Shown here: positions 7,399 through 15,116 of the stretch, piece after piece
Layout of the letters: the number at the start of each line of letters is the position of its first letter
How positions within the stretch are numbered: position 1 is the stretch's first letter
Notes under the pieces: generated by a model
Told to the model about the DNA's origin: nothing
The model's input: only the letters and a program-made list of their open reading frames with translations
The model's database searches: none
Assembly: GCA_964440985.1 (NCBI GenBank)
Contig: CAYTWE010000012.1
Span: 1-49,972 of the forward strand
Direction: 5' to 3'
Length of the DNA: 49,972 nucleotides
From: UBA1731 sp964440985
Lineage (GTDB): Bacteria; Verrucomicrobiota; Kiritimatiellia; RFP12; UBA1067
Program-made: the position numbers and the translations under genes

Positions 7399-9423
7399 TT
7401 AGCGGCGGCGTGACCGGTAGTTGCGGTCGTACAGCAAGGCGGCGTTCAGCACGACAAGCACCGATCCTGCGTTGTGGACGAGCGCCCCTGTCACCGGAGT
7501 GAGCAGACCGAATATTGACAGCGCAATCGCCACGGCGTTTATGCTCATGGAAATCGTGATGTTAGTCTTGATGAGCCGTACGCATCCAACCGACAGACGC
7601 TTCAGGTAGGCCAACTTGCCGAGGTCATCGCCGATGAGCGCAATGTCCGCAGCCTCAACGGCAATGTCGCTCCCTGCACCGCCCATCGCTATGCCGACAT
7701 CGGCCGTCTTCAGCGCAACCGCATCGTTCACTCCGTCACCGACCATGCAGACGAAGTGTCCGTCCCGACGTATCTCCGCAATCACATCGGCCTTCTTCTC
7801 CGGCAGAAGCCCGGCCTTGACGTTGCCGATTCCAAGCCCCGTCGCAACAGATGCCGCTGTTGCAGCATTGTCGCCGGTAAGCAGATACGTCTCTACACCT
7901 GCATCCGACAGCTCGGACAGCATTTTCTTCGCTTCAGGACGTACCGTATCCGACAGCGCCACCAGCCCGGCGACATCTCCATCAACAGCAACGCACACAA
8001 CGGCGCATCCGTCCCTGCGCAGCTTTTCCGCCCTGCCGAGAATTCCTTCATGTTCAACAAGACTTGCACCGTTCTCCCTTAGCCATTCCTCTGTGCCGCA
8101 GATGACGGAATGAGCCGACACCGTGCCTTTCACCCCTCTGCCTGGAACCATGGAGAAGTTTGATGCAGACGGCAGACCGCTGAACTTTCCATGTTCGTTC
8201 ACGGCAGCCGCAACTATCGCTTTTGCGAGAGGATGCTCGGAAGACGCTTCGACTGCGGCGGCAAATCCAAGCACATCCTCCCTGCCAAATCGACCGCCCG
8301 CCGCCTCAACGGCACTGACCGAAAGCCTGCCGGTCGTGAGCGTTCCTGTCTTGTCAAGACACGCAACATCAACTCTCCCCATGTTCTCAAGCGCTTCACC
8401 GCTTTTTATTATCACACCGTATTTGGTTGCCTGCCCTATCGCCGCCATTATTGCCGTTGGCGTGGCGAGGGCAAGGGAGCATGGACAAAACACAACGAGA
8501 ATCGTTACGCCGCGTATCAGCCCAACCGCCATGTCGCCCTGCCACGCCCATACTCCACAAAACGTCAAGACCGCAACGCAAAGCGACGCCGGAACGAGAA
8601 TCCCTGCCCATCTATCGGCAATCCTCTGCACTTTGGCCTTCTTTCGTTCTGCCTCCTTCACGAGACGAATCAACTTCTGCAGCGATGAATCCTCACCCTT
8701 CTTCGTCACCCTAACCGTTATCGCACCAAAGCGGTTCATTGTACCGGAGTACACGGCATCGCCAACCGCCTTGTCCACTGGAAGCGATTCCCCAGTCATT
8801 ACGCTCTGATCAACTGTTGTGACGCCCTCAATCACCACGCCATCGACAGGAACCGTCTCTCCGGGGAGAATCCTCACGCAATCTCCTACCTGAAGCGCAT
8901 CAACCGGCTCGTCCTTGAACCGTATTCCCTTGGCAAGGCATTTCGGACACGTCACAACGTAGCGGGCCGTCTGCGGCACAAGCGAAACCAACTTCGTAAG
9001 CCCTTTCTTCGCCCTCTTCAGCGTCTGCGCCTCAAGCATCTCCCCTAAGGCCATTATGAACGCCACCTCACCTGCGGCAAATATCTGCCCGATAGAAAGG
9101 CAGGCGATCATCGCTGTGGATATCAAAAGGCTTGAACGCACCTTTCTTTCGCAGAACAGCGATTCGGCCGCCTCACGCAGCAGCGGCAGTCCGCAGATGA
9201 AGACGGTGACAAAGGCCGGATTCCACCATGCGAAGCGTACGCTTCCACCATCTCCGCACCCGTGCCCCAGCAGAGCAAAACTCGCCACGAGGCACAGACC
9301 GCCGATCAGCAGACACTGCCAGCGCTCAAGCCATTCGCAAAACCACGCAAGCCATCCGCCAAATCCCTTGCGCTCTTCAACCCTTCCGCTTTCCTTTGCG
9401 GCCAAACTGCAACAGCTTCCCAT
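7399..9423 (-). CDS. Heavy-metal-translocating P1B-type ATPase
   Basis: A 674-residue protein. It has the TGES motif (SVMTGESLPVDK), the metal-site CPC in FCPCSLALATPTAIMAA, the phosphorylation site DKTGTLT, the nucleotide-domain EHPLAKAI and the hinge MVGDGVNDAVALKTADVGIAMG. There is no N-terminal heavy-metal-associated domain; instead the protein starts MGSCCS. A CPKC pair is inserted in the actuator domain, which is unusual. The last helix has HNAGSVLVVLN, not the classical CopA or ZntA motif. CPC plus the CsoR-type regulator next door argues for Cu(I)/Ag(I) export, but Zn/Cd is not excluded. AAGGAGG precedes the ATG. Confidence 0.85.
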   Translation of the reverse strand: MGSCCSLAAKESGRVEERKGFGGWLAWFCEWLERWQCLLIGGLCLVASFALLGHGCGDGGSVRFAWWNPAFVTVFICGLPLLREAAESLFCERKVRSSLLISTAMIACLSIGQIFAAGEVAFIMALGEMLEAQTLKRAKKGLTKLVSLVPQTARYVVTCPKCLAKGIRFKDEPVDALQVGDCVRILPGETVPVDGVVIEGVTTVDQSVMTGESLPVDKAVGDAVYSGTMNRFGAITVRVTKKGEDSSLQKLIRLVKEAERKKAKVQRIADRWAGILVPASLCVAVLTFCGVWAWQGDMAVGLIRGVTILVVFCPCSLALATPTAIMAAIGQATKYGVIIKSGEALENMGRVDVACLDKTGTLTTGRLSVSAVEAAGGRFGREDVLGFAAAVEASSEHPLAKAIVAAAVNEHGKFSGLPSASNFSMVPGRGVKGTVSAHSVICGTEEWLRENGASLVEHEGILGRAEKLRRDGCAVVCVAVDGDVAGLVALSDTVRPEAKKMLSELSDAGVETYLLTGDNAATAASVATGLGIGNVKAGLLPEKKADVIAEIRRDGHFVCMVGDGVNDAVALKTADVGIAMGGAGSDIAVEAADIALIGDDLGKLAYLKRLSVGCVRLIKTNITISMSINAVAIALSIFGLLTPVTGALVHNAGSVLVVLNAALLYDRNYRSRRR

Positions 9424-9438
9424 TGAATCCTCCTTTTC

Positions 9439-9469
9439 AATATACCTATACCTGTATAGGTATTGTCAT
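9439..9469 (-). promoter_or_regulatory. Promoter and palindromic operator of the metal ATPase
   Basis: A perfect 10-bp inverted repeat with a 2-base centre (ATACCTATAC/GTATAGGTAT, 9442-9463) lies between ATGACA (9464-9469) and TATATT (9439-9444), a 19-base spacing. Inside it, 9448-9463 reads ATACC-N6-GGTAT, the same 16-base frame as the operator in the csoR promoter. This suggests that the CsoR-type repressor controls both genes. Confidence 0.6.
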
Positions 9470-9525
9470 TGTTGACTTTACACCTCAAGACCTAATGCAA
9501 AAAATTGACGTCATTAAATTGACCT

Positions 9526-9555
9526 AAAAAGGCAGCGGCATGTAAGCACGCTGCC
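9526..9555 (-). terminator. Rho-independent terminator after csoR
   Basis: GGCAGCG and CGCTGCC form a 7-bp stem followed by TTTTTA on the minus strand, 8 bases past the csoR stop. It separates csoR from the ATPase, which therefore needs its own promoter. Confidence 0.75.
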
Positions 9556-9563
9556 GCCGTACG

Positions 9564-9842
9564 CTACGCCATGCCCGCGAAATGCTCCAGAGCATCCGCG
9601 AAATTCTCGATGGTCGTGTCGGCATTGCCCTGCTCAATGCCTTCACGCACACAATGGCGCAGATGCCCCTCGAGAATCATCAGCCCAATCTTGTGAAGTG
9701 CACCGTTGGCGGCACTTATCTGTGTAAGGATGTCCTCGCACGGCACATCCTCACCTATCATCTTTTGGACACCGTTAAGCTGCCCGATGATCCGGTTTAT
9801 GCGTATCTTAAGTGCTTTCGCATCTCCCATGCAGTATCGCAT
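9564..9842 (-). CDS. csoR: CsoR/FrmR-family metal-responsive repressor
   Basis: A 92-residue all-helical DUF156-type protein. The Cu(I) ligand triad of CsoR is in place: C35 (VPCEDI), H60 (LEGHLRHC) and C64. The N-terminal RINRIIGQLNGVQKMI is the usual first-helix signature. CsoR proteins sit on GC-rich dyads and leave DNA when Cu(I) binds. AAGGAG lies 10 bases before the first ATG; Met5 is an alternative start. A near-consensus promoter holding a perfect dyad precedes it, indicating autoregulation. Confidence 0.85.
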   Translation of the reverse strand: MRYCMGDAKALKIRINRIIGQLNGVQKMIGEDVPCEDILTQISAANGALHKIGLMILEGHLRHCVREGIEQGNADTTIENFADALEHFAGMA

Positions 9843-9871
9843 AGCATTCCATCTCCTTAAAACAGCCGCAC

Positions 9872-9900
9872 ATTATACCCCTTGGGGTATTCGCTGTCAA
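9872..9900 (-). promoter_or_regulatory. csoR promoter with embedded CsoR-type operator
   Basis: Consensus TTGACA (9895-9900), 17-base spacer and consensus TATAAT (9872-9877). The spacer and -10 contain the perfect palindrome ATACCCC-AA-GGGGTAT (9875-9890), the classic shape of CsoR/RcnR-family operators. Repressor bound here would block polymerase. Confidence 0.85.
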
Positions 9901-9933
9901 TAGGGATGGAATGCAAAAAAACAAGTCTGCGAA

Positions 9934-10068
9934 TCAGGATGCATCAGCCGCTGTGCCGTCATTCTCGGAGGCCTTTTTCTTCTTTGCGTCGCACACAGAC
10001 CCCATGATAACCATCGCAGCACATATGACTACACAGACACCGACAATTATGAGCACTTTAGTTAGCAT
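9934..10068 (-). CDS. Small single-pass membrane protein in the sigma-factor operon
   Basis: A 44-residue ORF starting MLTKVLIIVGVCVV. Residues 4-25 form one hydrophobic helix with cysteines, followed by DAKKKK and a polar tail. The Lys cluster predicts a cytoplasmic C-terminus. Its ATG overlaps the end of the anti-sigma-like gene in another frame, and AAAGGA lies upstream within that gene. The overlap and hydrophobicity suggest a real, coupled third gene, but I recognise no family. Confidence 0.55.
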   Translation of the reverse strand: MLTKVLIIVGVCVVICAAMVIMGSVCDAKKKKASENDGTAADAS

Positions 10069-10408
10069 CTTCTTCTTTCCTTTTTACAGTTCTGTTTTTC
10101 CTGAAAATATCGCGGAACATACTTAACAGCATCCAGCCGGACACATTTGCCTCTTTACCGGCATCCTCGACAGCGCTTATTGAAGTAACGGCTGGCGCTG
10201 GCGCGGACTTTCTCCCAACGAGACCTACCGTAAGCGTGGCAGTTGCCACAACAACCCCAACCACTGCCGCCAACCTTGCGGTGAATGCCCTGTGCGAGTG
10301 CTGTACAGAGCAACGCAGCCTGTCTCCAAAATCGTCTGGGAGACTTCTCTGCGCAACGCATCCCTTGACCTTTGCGGAAAGCATTGCGTCCAACTCATGT
10401 TCAGTCAT
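10058..10408 (-). CDS. Membrane-anchored anti-sigma-like protein
   Basis: A 116-residue protein. The N-terminal 40 residues are soluble, helical and charged (MTEHELDAML...), then one membrane segment (residues 44-63, AAVVGVVVATATLTVGLVG) and a basic tail with a second hydrophobic stretch. It overlaps the ECF sigma gene by 8 bases, the typical sigma/anti-sigma arrangement. No zinc-binding HxxxCxxC motif is present, so it is not a ZAS-type anti-sigma factor. The role is inferred mainly from position. Confidence 0.6.
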   Translation of the reverse strand: MTEHELDAMLSAKVKGCVAQRSLPDDFGDRLRCSVQHSHRAFTARLAAVVGVVVATATLTVGLVGRKSAPAPAVTSISAVEDAGKEANVSGWMLLSMFRDIFRKNRTVKRKEEDAN

Positions 10409-10949
10409 GGCTCACTCCTTTCCTCTGTTTCATACCGGACAGTTTCGCAAACAGTTCGATGCGGGCATTATGCAGTCTGGATTTCACCGTCCCGACAGGT
10501 ATACCGAGAAGCAACCCTATCTCATCGATTGACCGATCTCCGAAATAATGCAGAAGCACGACTTCCTTCAATGGCGTAGATAACGTCCGCACGGCAACGG
10601 CCACATCGTCATTCGCTGTCCGCGACAACACCTCACCGAACGCATCACACGACAGTTCCGGAAGATCCTCAGTCGTCCCCATCGGCACTATGTCAACGCG
10701 ACGGCGGCGATGTGACATCCGGTGAAAATTCAGCATGATGGCGTAGAGCCAGGTAAAGAAACTCCATTTTGGATTGTAGAGGCGGATTTTCTTCACAGCC
10801 TGCTCAAACGTCCTGAACGTCAACTCCTCAGCATCATGGTCATTGGCAGACAGCAAGACAGCGGCCGCGTAGACCCTGTTCCCGTATTCGGAAACAAGCC
10901 TCTCCGCGCCGCGCTCTCTGTCATTCCTTATCTGTAGCCAGATATCCAT
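10401..10949 (-). CDS. ECF RNA polymerase sigma factor
   Basis: A 182-residue sigma70-family protein. Region 2 covers about residues 15-80 (AEELTFRTFEQAVKKI, WSFFTWLYAIMLNFHR) and region 4 about 120-170 (LSTPLKEVVLLHYFGDRSIDEIGLLLGIPVGTVKSRLHNAR, here shown only in outline as its helix-turn-helix). It directs polymerase to stress or envelope promoters; the regulon is not visible. It is first in a three-gene overlapping unit. GGAG lies 11 bases before the ATG. Confidence 0.85.
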   Translation of the reverse strand: MDIWLQIRNDRERGAERLVSEYGNRVYAAAVLLSANDHDAEELTFRTFEQAVKKIRLYNPKWSFFTWLYAIMLNFHRMSHRRRRVDIVPMGTTEDLPELSCDAFGEVLSRTANDDVAVAVRTLSTPLKEVVLLHYFGDRSIDEIGLLLGIPVGTVKSRLHNARIELFAKLSGMKQRKGVSHD

Positions 10950-10981
10950 CTGCGGGGCACTCCAGTCTCACCGGCAGACCG

Positions 10982-10998
10982 TAGTATATATGATACTA
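10982..10998. promoter_or_regulatory. Dyad upstream of the ECF sigma gene
   Basis: TAGTAT and ATACTA form a 6-bp inverted repeat with a 5-base centre. It overlaps a possible -10 (TATACT, 10983-10988) for the sigma gene. It may be an autoregulatory site, but no good -35 is seen. Confidence 0.35.
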
Positions 10999-11046
10999 TG
11001 CAGCAGATACAGCAGAAGGTTCACTCGCAGAAAAAAAACTCTGTGT

Positions 11047-11085
11047 CAAAAAACAGGAAAGGCCGCCCAGATTGGGCAGCCTTCC
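11047..11085 (-). terminator. Rho-independent terminator of the ribosomal protein operon
   Basis: GGAAGGCTGCCCA and TGGGCGGCCTTTCC make a strong stem with a short ATC loop and one mismatch, followed by TGTTTTTTG. It lies just past the rplO stop and ends the operon before any secY gene. Confidence 0.85.
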
Positions 11086-11109
11086 ATGTAGTGACACTTA
11101 GGTTCAGAC

Positions 11110-11547
11110 TTAGGCGACAGTGCCGCCGACAGCCTCGATCTTGGCCTTTGCAGCCTCGCTGCACGGAACCTTGACCGTGAACTTCTTGGTGATTTCGCCG
11201 GTGGCGAGAATCTTGACCTTCGGACGCTTGTTGTCCGTGAAGCCCGCCTTGGCGAGGGATTCGACGGTGATTTCCGCGCCGGACTCGAACTTCTTTTCAA
11301 GATCGGCGAGGTTCACGCCGAGAGCCTTGGCGTTGAAGCGCGCATTGTTGAAGCCACGCTTCGGCAGACGGCGGACGAGCGGCATCTGGCCGCCTTCAAA
11401 GCCGAGCTTCTGCTTGTGACCCTTGCGAGCGTTCTGACCCTTGTGGCCACGCGTCGAAGTCTTGCCCATGCCGGAACCGCATCCGCGACCGACGCGCTTG
11501 CGGCGCTCGCGGGATCCGGGGGTGTTTGTAAGATTGGAGAGATCCAT
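11110..11547 (-). CDS. rplO: 50S ribosomal protein L15
   Basis: A 145-residue protein starting MDLSNLTNTPGSRERRKRVG with the glycine-rich RGCGSGMGKTSTRGHKGQ stretch that threads into 23S rRNA. The start was chosen for AAGGA 8 bases upstream; six earlier in-frame codons lie in the S5-L15 spacer. It is the last gene of the operon here and directly follows rpsE, with no L30 gene between. secY, which follows rplO in most bacteria, is not next. Confidence 0.95.
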   Translation of the reverse strand: MDLSNLTNTPGSRERRKRVGRGCGSGMGKTSTRGHKGQNARKGHKQKLGFEGGQMPLVRRLPKRGFNNARFNAKALGVNLADLEKKFESGAEITVESLAKAGFTDNKRPKVKILATGEITKKFTVKVPCSEAAKAKIEAVGGTVA

Positions 11548-11565
11548 TGATGTCTTCCTTTCCAC

Positions 11566-12060
11566 TTATGCGCGGACGGCGGCGATTTCCTCTGCGGAGC
11601 GGAGCTTCAAGAGGGCGTTAAGAGTCGCCTTCACCACGTTGAGTTTGTTCTTGGATCCGAGGGACTTGCCGACGCAGTCGCGGATGCCGCAGGCCTCAAG
11701 GACCGGGCGCATACCGCCGCCAACGATCAGACCCTTGCCGTCAGGCGCAGGCTTGAGGATCACACGGCCGCCATCGCAGACGCCTTCAACGTCGTGCGGA
11801 ATGGTCTTGCCCTTCATGCAGATCTTCTTCATCGCCTTGCGGGCAGCCTCGCCACCCTTGCGGACGGCATCGCCAACCTCGTTCGCCTTGCCGAATCCGA
11901 CGCCGACCTTGCCCTCGTGGTCGCCAACGACGATCACGGCGGAGAAGCTCATGCGGCGACCGCCCTTGACGGTCTTCGCGCAGCGGTTCACGAACACGAC
12001 ATGCTCGTCAAGATCGTCCGTCGCGGCGTTTTCACGACGCTTATCGCGGTTCATAGCCAT
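11566..12060 (-). CDS. rpsE: 30S ribosomal protein S5
   Basis: A 164-residue protein with the double-stranded-RNA-binding-like N-terminal fold (RRMSFSAVIVVGD, GKVGVGFGKANEV) and the C-terminal domain ending in an Ala-rich tail. S5 sits in the decoding-fidelity region of the 30S subunit. The start overlaps the L18 stop by one base (TAATG). Confidence 0.95.
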   Translation of the reverse strand: MAMNRDKRRENAATDDLDEHVVFVNRCAKTVKGGRRMSFSAVIVVGDHEGKVGVGFGKANEVGDAVRKGGEAARKAMKKICMKGKTIPHDVEGVCDGGRVILKPAPDGKGLIVGGGMRPVLEACGIRDCVGKSLGSKNKLNVVKATLNALLKLRSAEEIAAVRA

Positions 12061-12425
12061 TATTCAGCCTCCTTGTCGGTTTTGCTGGAGATTGACACGC
12101 CACCGGCAACACAAGCCTCCACGATGGCCGCAACGCGACCCGTGTACTTGCGACCGCCGCGGTCGACAACCACGCTCACGATGTTCTTCGCCTTGGCGGC
12201 CTCGGCGGCGGCGGCTCCAAGAGCCTTCGCCGTTTCGAGATTCGCCTTCTTCTCCTTTATCGTGGAGGCGGAGGCGAGGGTGCGGCCCTGCGAGTCGTCG
12301 ATGAACTGCACATACATATGCTTGTTCGTCACGCAGATCGACATGCGCGGCTTCTCTGCCGTGCCGATCACGCGCTGACGGAGGCGAAGATGGCGCTTCG
12401 CACGCTGTGTCTTTCGATTGAACAT
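12060..12425 (-). CDS. rplR: 50S ribosomal protein L18
   Basis: A 121-residue 5S rRNA-binding protein with the expected RLRQRVIGTAEKPRMSI segment, the VQFIDD strand and the late VDRGGRKYTGRVAAI motif. It lies 2 bases after rplF and overlaps rpsE by one base. Confidence 0.95.
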   Translation of the reverse strand: MFNRKTQRAKRHLRLRQRVIGTAEKPRMSICVTNKHMYVQFIDDSQGRTLASASTIKEKKANLETAKALGAAAAEAAKAKNIVSVVVDRGGRKYTGRVAAIVEACVAGGVSISSKTDKEAE

Positions 12426-12427
12426 GG

Positions 12428-12961
12428 TTATGCCACCTTCTTGCCCTGCTTGCGGCGGATGTGTTCGCCGACGTACTTGATGCCCTTGCCCTTGTAGGGC
12501 TCGGCCGGATAGAAGCTACGGATTCGCGCCGCAGCCTCACCGACAAGCTCCTTCGAGCAGCCGCTCACCGTGACCTGGAGACCGTCGTTCTCGACGGTGA
12601 CCGTGAGGCCTTCGGGGATGCTGTAGATCTTGGGGGAGGCGAATCCAAGCGAAAGCGAGAGATTCTTCCCCTGAAGGACGGCCTTGAAGCCAGTGCCTTC
12701 AATGGAGAGCTGCTTCTTGTAGCCTGCGGAAACGCCAATCACCATATTGTTGATCAGCGCGCGCGTCAGGCCATGGAGAGCCTTGTAGCTGTCGTCCTTG
12801 CGTTCAACGACTACCTTGCCGTCCTCGACCTTCGCCGAGATGCCTTCATGCATTTCATAGGAAAGCTCGCCGAGCTTCCCCTTCACGGTGACCATCTGGC
12901 CGGCGACCGTGCAGGTCACCCCATCAGCCAGCGTCACGGGTTCTTTTCCGATACGAGACAT
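12428..12961 (-). CDS. rplF: 50S ribosomal protein L6
   Basis: A 177-residue protein starting MSRIGKEPVTLADGV. It has two L6-type alpha/beta repeats and the C-terminal EPYKGKGIKYVGEHIRRKQG signature. L6 binds near the sarcin-ricin loop. It is spaced 12 bases from rpsH. Confidence 0.95.
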   Translation of the reverse strand: MSRIGKEPVTLADGVTCTVAGQMVTVKGKLGELSYEMHEGISAKVEDGKVVVERKDDSYKALHGLTRALINNMVIGVSAGYKKQLSIEGTGFKAVLQGKNLSLSLGFASPKIYSIPEGLTVTVENDGLQVTVSGCSKELVGEAAARIRSFYPAEPYKGKGIKYVGEHIRRKQGKKVA

Positions 12962-12973
12962 TTTTACAACTCC

Positions 12974-13366
12974 TTACCAGACGGTGCAGATCAGTTCACC
13001 GCCGAGCTTCGCCGTCTTGGCTTCCTTGCCGCTCATCACGCCCTTGGACGTGGAGACCACCGCAAGACCCATGCCGTCGAGGACGGACGGGATGTTCGCG
13101 CAGGTCACATAGCGCCGGAGACCGGGCTTCGAGATGCGGCGCACGCCGGTGATGGCCGGAACAGCCTTGTCGGTATACTTAAGCCTAATGACAAGCTTCT
13201 TCGGGAATTCGCTCGTCTCGAACGCATCCTCGATGTAGCCTGCCGCCTTCATCACGCGGGCAATCTCCGCCTTGAGCTTCGATGCCGGGGTTGCGACCTT
13301 CACCAGACGGGCCTTGAGGCCGTTGCGGATCGTCGCAAGCATGTCGGAAATGGGATCAGTGATCAT
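12974..13366 (-). CDS. rpsH: 30S ribosomal protein S8
   Basis: A 130-residue protein starting MITDPISDMLATIRNG with the C-terminal motif VVSTSKGVMSGKEA that contacts helix 21 of 16S rRNA. In E. coli S8 represses the spc operon by binding mRNA near rplE; no such site was tested here. Confidence 0.95.
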   Translation of the reverse strand: MITDPISDMLATIRNGLKARLVKVATPASKLKAEIARVMKAAGYIEDAFETSEFPKKLVIRLKYTDKAVPAITGVRRISKPGLRRYVTCANIPSVLDGMGLAVVSTSKGVMSGKEAKTAKLGGELICTVW

Positions 13367-13384
13367 TTCTTGAGTTCCTTTCCG

Positions 13385-13624
13385 TTACCACGACGCCTTG
13401 GTGACGCCGGGTATCATCCCGTTTACTGCAAGTTCGCGGAAGCACAGACGGCACACGCTGAACTTGCGCATGAACGCATGGCGACGCCCGCAGATCTGGC
13501 AACGGTTGTACGCACGGACGTTCGACTTCGTGAGGGGCTTCTTGCCAGCCTCAACGCGCTTCGCGTCCTTGGCCTTTTCGGCTTTCAGGCGCGCAGCCTT
13601 CTCCATCAGACATTTCTTGGCCAT
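13385..13624 (-). CDS. rpsN: 30S ribosomal protein S14, zinc-binding form with long N-terminus
   Basis: A 79-residue S14 with an intact zinc ribbon: CQICG and CRLC. Zinc-type S14 is usually about 61 residues and the zinc-free form about 89-101, so this is intermediate: it keeps a long basic N-terminal extension (MAKKCLMEKAARLKAEKAKD) in front of the zinc domain. It ends in the usual GMIPGVTKASW. It lies between rplE and rpsH as expected. Confidence 0.95.
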   Translation of the reverse strand: MAKKCLMEKAARLKAEKAKDAKRVEAGKKPLTKSNVRAYNRCQICGRRHAFMRKFSVCRLCFRELAVNGMIPGVTKASW

Positions 13625-13627
13625 TGA

Positions 13628-14164
13628 TTACGCCCTCCCAGCGAACGGCATGCCAAGCGCTTCGAGAAGCGCCTTTGCAGCCTTGTTGTCTTTGCCGGAC
13701 GTCACGAACGTGATGTCCATGCCGGAATGTCCGGCCGATGCCTCCACCAGTTCGGGGAAGATCGAATGATCCTTGATTCCGAGCGTATAGTTGCCGCGTC
13801 CGTCAAAGCCGCGGTTGGATATGCCGTGGAAGTCGCGGATGCGGGGCAGAGCGGCGGAAACGAGCCTTTCGACAAATTCCCACATGCGCTCACCGCGCAG
13901 CGTGACCTTGGCTCCGATCACCATGCCCTCGCGCAGCTTGAAGTTCGAAATCGACTTCTTCGCCTTGCAGACCTTGGGCTTCTGCCCGGTGATCGCCGAA
14001 AGATCGCCCATCAGGTTCTTCTGCTCGTCCTTGGAGACGATGCCGAAGCCCATGTTGAGCACCACCTTCAGCAGACGGGGCACGAGCATGCGGTTCTTGG
14101 TCTCAAGCTTCTGCTCGAGCGCGGGAACCACTTCCTTGTTGTACTTTTCCTTGAGGTTCGACAT
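13628..14164 (-). CDS. rplE: 50S ribosomal protein L5
   Basis: A 178-residue protein with the family's KVVLNMGFG strand, the ITGQKPKVCKAKKSISNFKLREG region (named here only by its start and end) and the RGNYTLGIKDHSIFPE motif. It binds 5S rRNA and contacts P-site tRNA. It is 3 bases from rplX. Confidence 0.95.
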   Translation of the reverse strand: MSNLKEKYNKEVVPALEQKLETKNRMLVPRLLKVVLNMGFGIVSKDEQKNLMGDLSAITGQKPKVCKAKKSISNFKLREGMVIGAKVTLRGERMWEFVERLVSAALPRIRDFHGISNRGFDGRGNYTLGIKDHSIFPELVEASAGHSGMDITFVTSGKDNKAAKALLEALGMPFAGRA

Positions 14165-14167
14165 GGC

Positions 14168-14479
14168 TTATATAACCTTTCCGGATGCTTTGAGCTTGCG
14201 GGCCTTCTTGCCGTCCTTTTCGGCGGTGGCGACACGCGAACCCTTCTTCGCATCGGCATCGTAAGGCATGAGCTTGCAGAGACGGATCGGCATCTCGATG
14301 TCAACGAGACCGCCAGCCGTCTGCTGTGTGCGGCGCACTGCCTTCTTGTGCTTGTTGAGACCCTCTACAATCGCCGTGCCCTTCTTCGGGTTAACGCTCT
14401 TCACGGTGCCCGTGCGGCCGGCGTCGTTGCCGTGAGTTACGATCACGGTGTCGTTCTTCTTGATTCGTGCGATACTCAT
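14168..14479 (-). CDS. rplX: 50S ribosomal protein L24
   Basis: A 103-residue protein with an N-terminal KOW motif (KNDTVIVTHGNDAGRTGTVK) and the conserved GLNKHKKAVRRTQQ segment. L24 is an assembly initiator that binds the 5' end of 23S rRNA. It follows rplN by 11 bases. Confidence 0.95.
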   Translation of the reverse strand: MSIARIKKNDTVIVTHGNDAGRTGTVKSVNPKKGTAIVEGLNKHKKAVRRTQQTAGGLVDIEMPIRLCKLMPYDADAKKGSRVATAEKDGKKARKLKASGKVI

Positions 14480-14490
14480 GATTCGTCTCC

Positions 14491-14856
14491 TCAGACCACT
14501 TCCGGGGCCATAGACAGGATCTTCATGTAGTTCTTCTCGCGCAGTTCACGCGGGACCGGTCCGAACACGCGGCTGCCGATCGGATTCAGCTTGGAATCCA
14601 CCAGCACACACGCATTCTGGTCAAAGTGCACACGCTGACCGTCTTCGCGGACGATCGGGGCGCCGGTGCGGATGATGACCGCAGTCGCCACCTGACCCTT
14701 CTTGATGGAGCCGGTCGGAGAGGCCTCCTTGATCGAGACGCGGATCACGTCGCCAAGGTGCGCATACTCCTTGCGCTGCTTGAGGATGCGGAAGCACATG
14801 GCGCGCTTGGCGCCGGTGTTGTCCGCAACAACCAGATTTGACAGTTCTTGCAACAT
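14491..14856 (-). CDS. rplN: 50S ribosomal protein L14
   Basis: A 121-residue protein starting MLQELSNLVVADNTGAKRAM, with GDVIRVSIKEA and the C-terminal GSRVFGPVPRELR motif. L14 lies at the subunit interface and is highly conserved. It starts 2 bases after rpsQ. Confidence 0.97.
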   Translation of the reverse strand: MLQELSNLVVADNTGAKRAMCFRILKQRKEYAHLGDVIRVSIKEASPTGSIKKGQVATAVIIRTGAPIVREDGQRVHFDQNACVLVDSKLNPIGSRVFGPVPRELREKNYMKILSMAPEVV

Positions 14857-14858
14857 GG

Positions 14859-15116
14859 TTACTTGCCCTCCACCACGCGCCAGCGCTTCGTCGCGCTGAG
14901 CGGACGGGTTTCCATGATCGTCACCACGTCGCCGACCTTCGCCGTGTCGGCCTCGTCATGCGCGTGGTACTTCTTTGCGCGGACAACCACCTTGCCGTAC
15001 AGCGGGTGAAGTTCGCGGTATTCGACTTTCACGACGATGGACTTCGCGCCCATCTTGGACGTGACCGTCCCTCTGCGGACCTTGCGGGCTCCGCGCTTCG
15101 TTTCGTTCGTGCTCAT
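14859..15116 (-). CDS. rpsQ: 30S ribosomal protein S17
   Basis: An 85-residue OB-fold protein with GTVTSKMGAKSIVVKVEY and the HDEADTAKVGDVVTIMETRPLS region. The start MSTNETKRG was chosen because its ATG overlaps the L16 stop by one base (TGATG); longer readings run into rplP. The gene that normally sits between L16 and S17, rpmC (L29), is absent: there is no room for it. Confidence 0.95.
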   Translation of the reverse strand: MSTNETKRGARKVRRGTVTSKMGAKSIVVKVEYRELHPLYGKVVVRAKKYHAHDEADTAKVGDVVTIMETRPLSATKRWRVVEGK

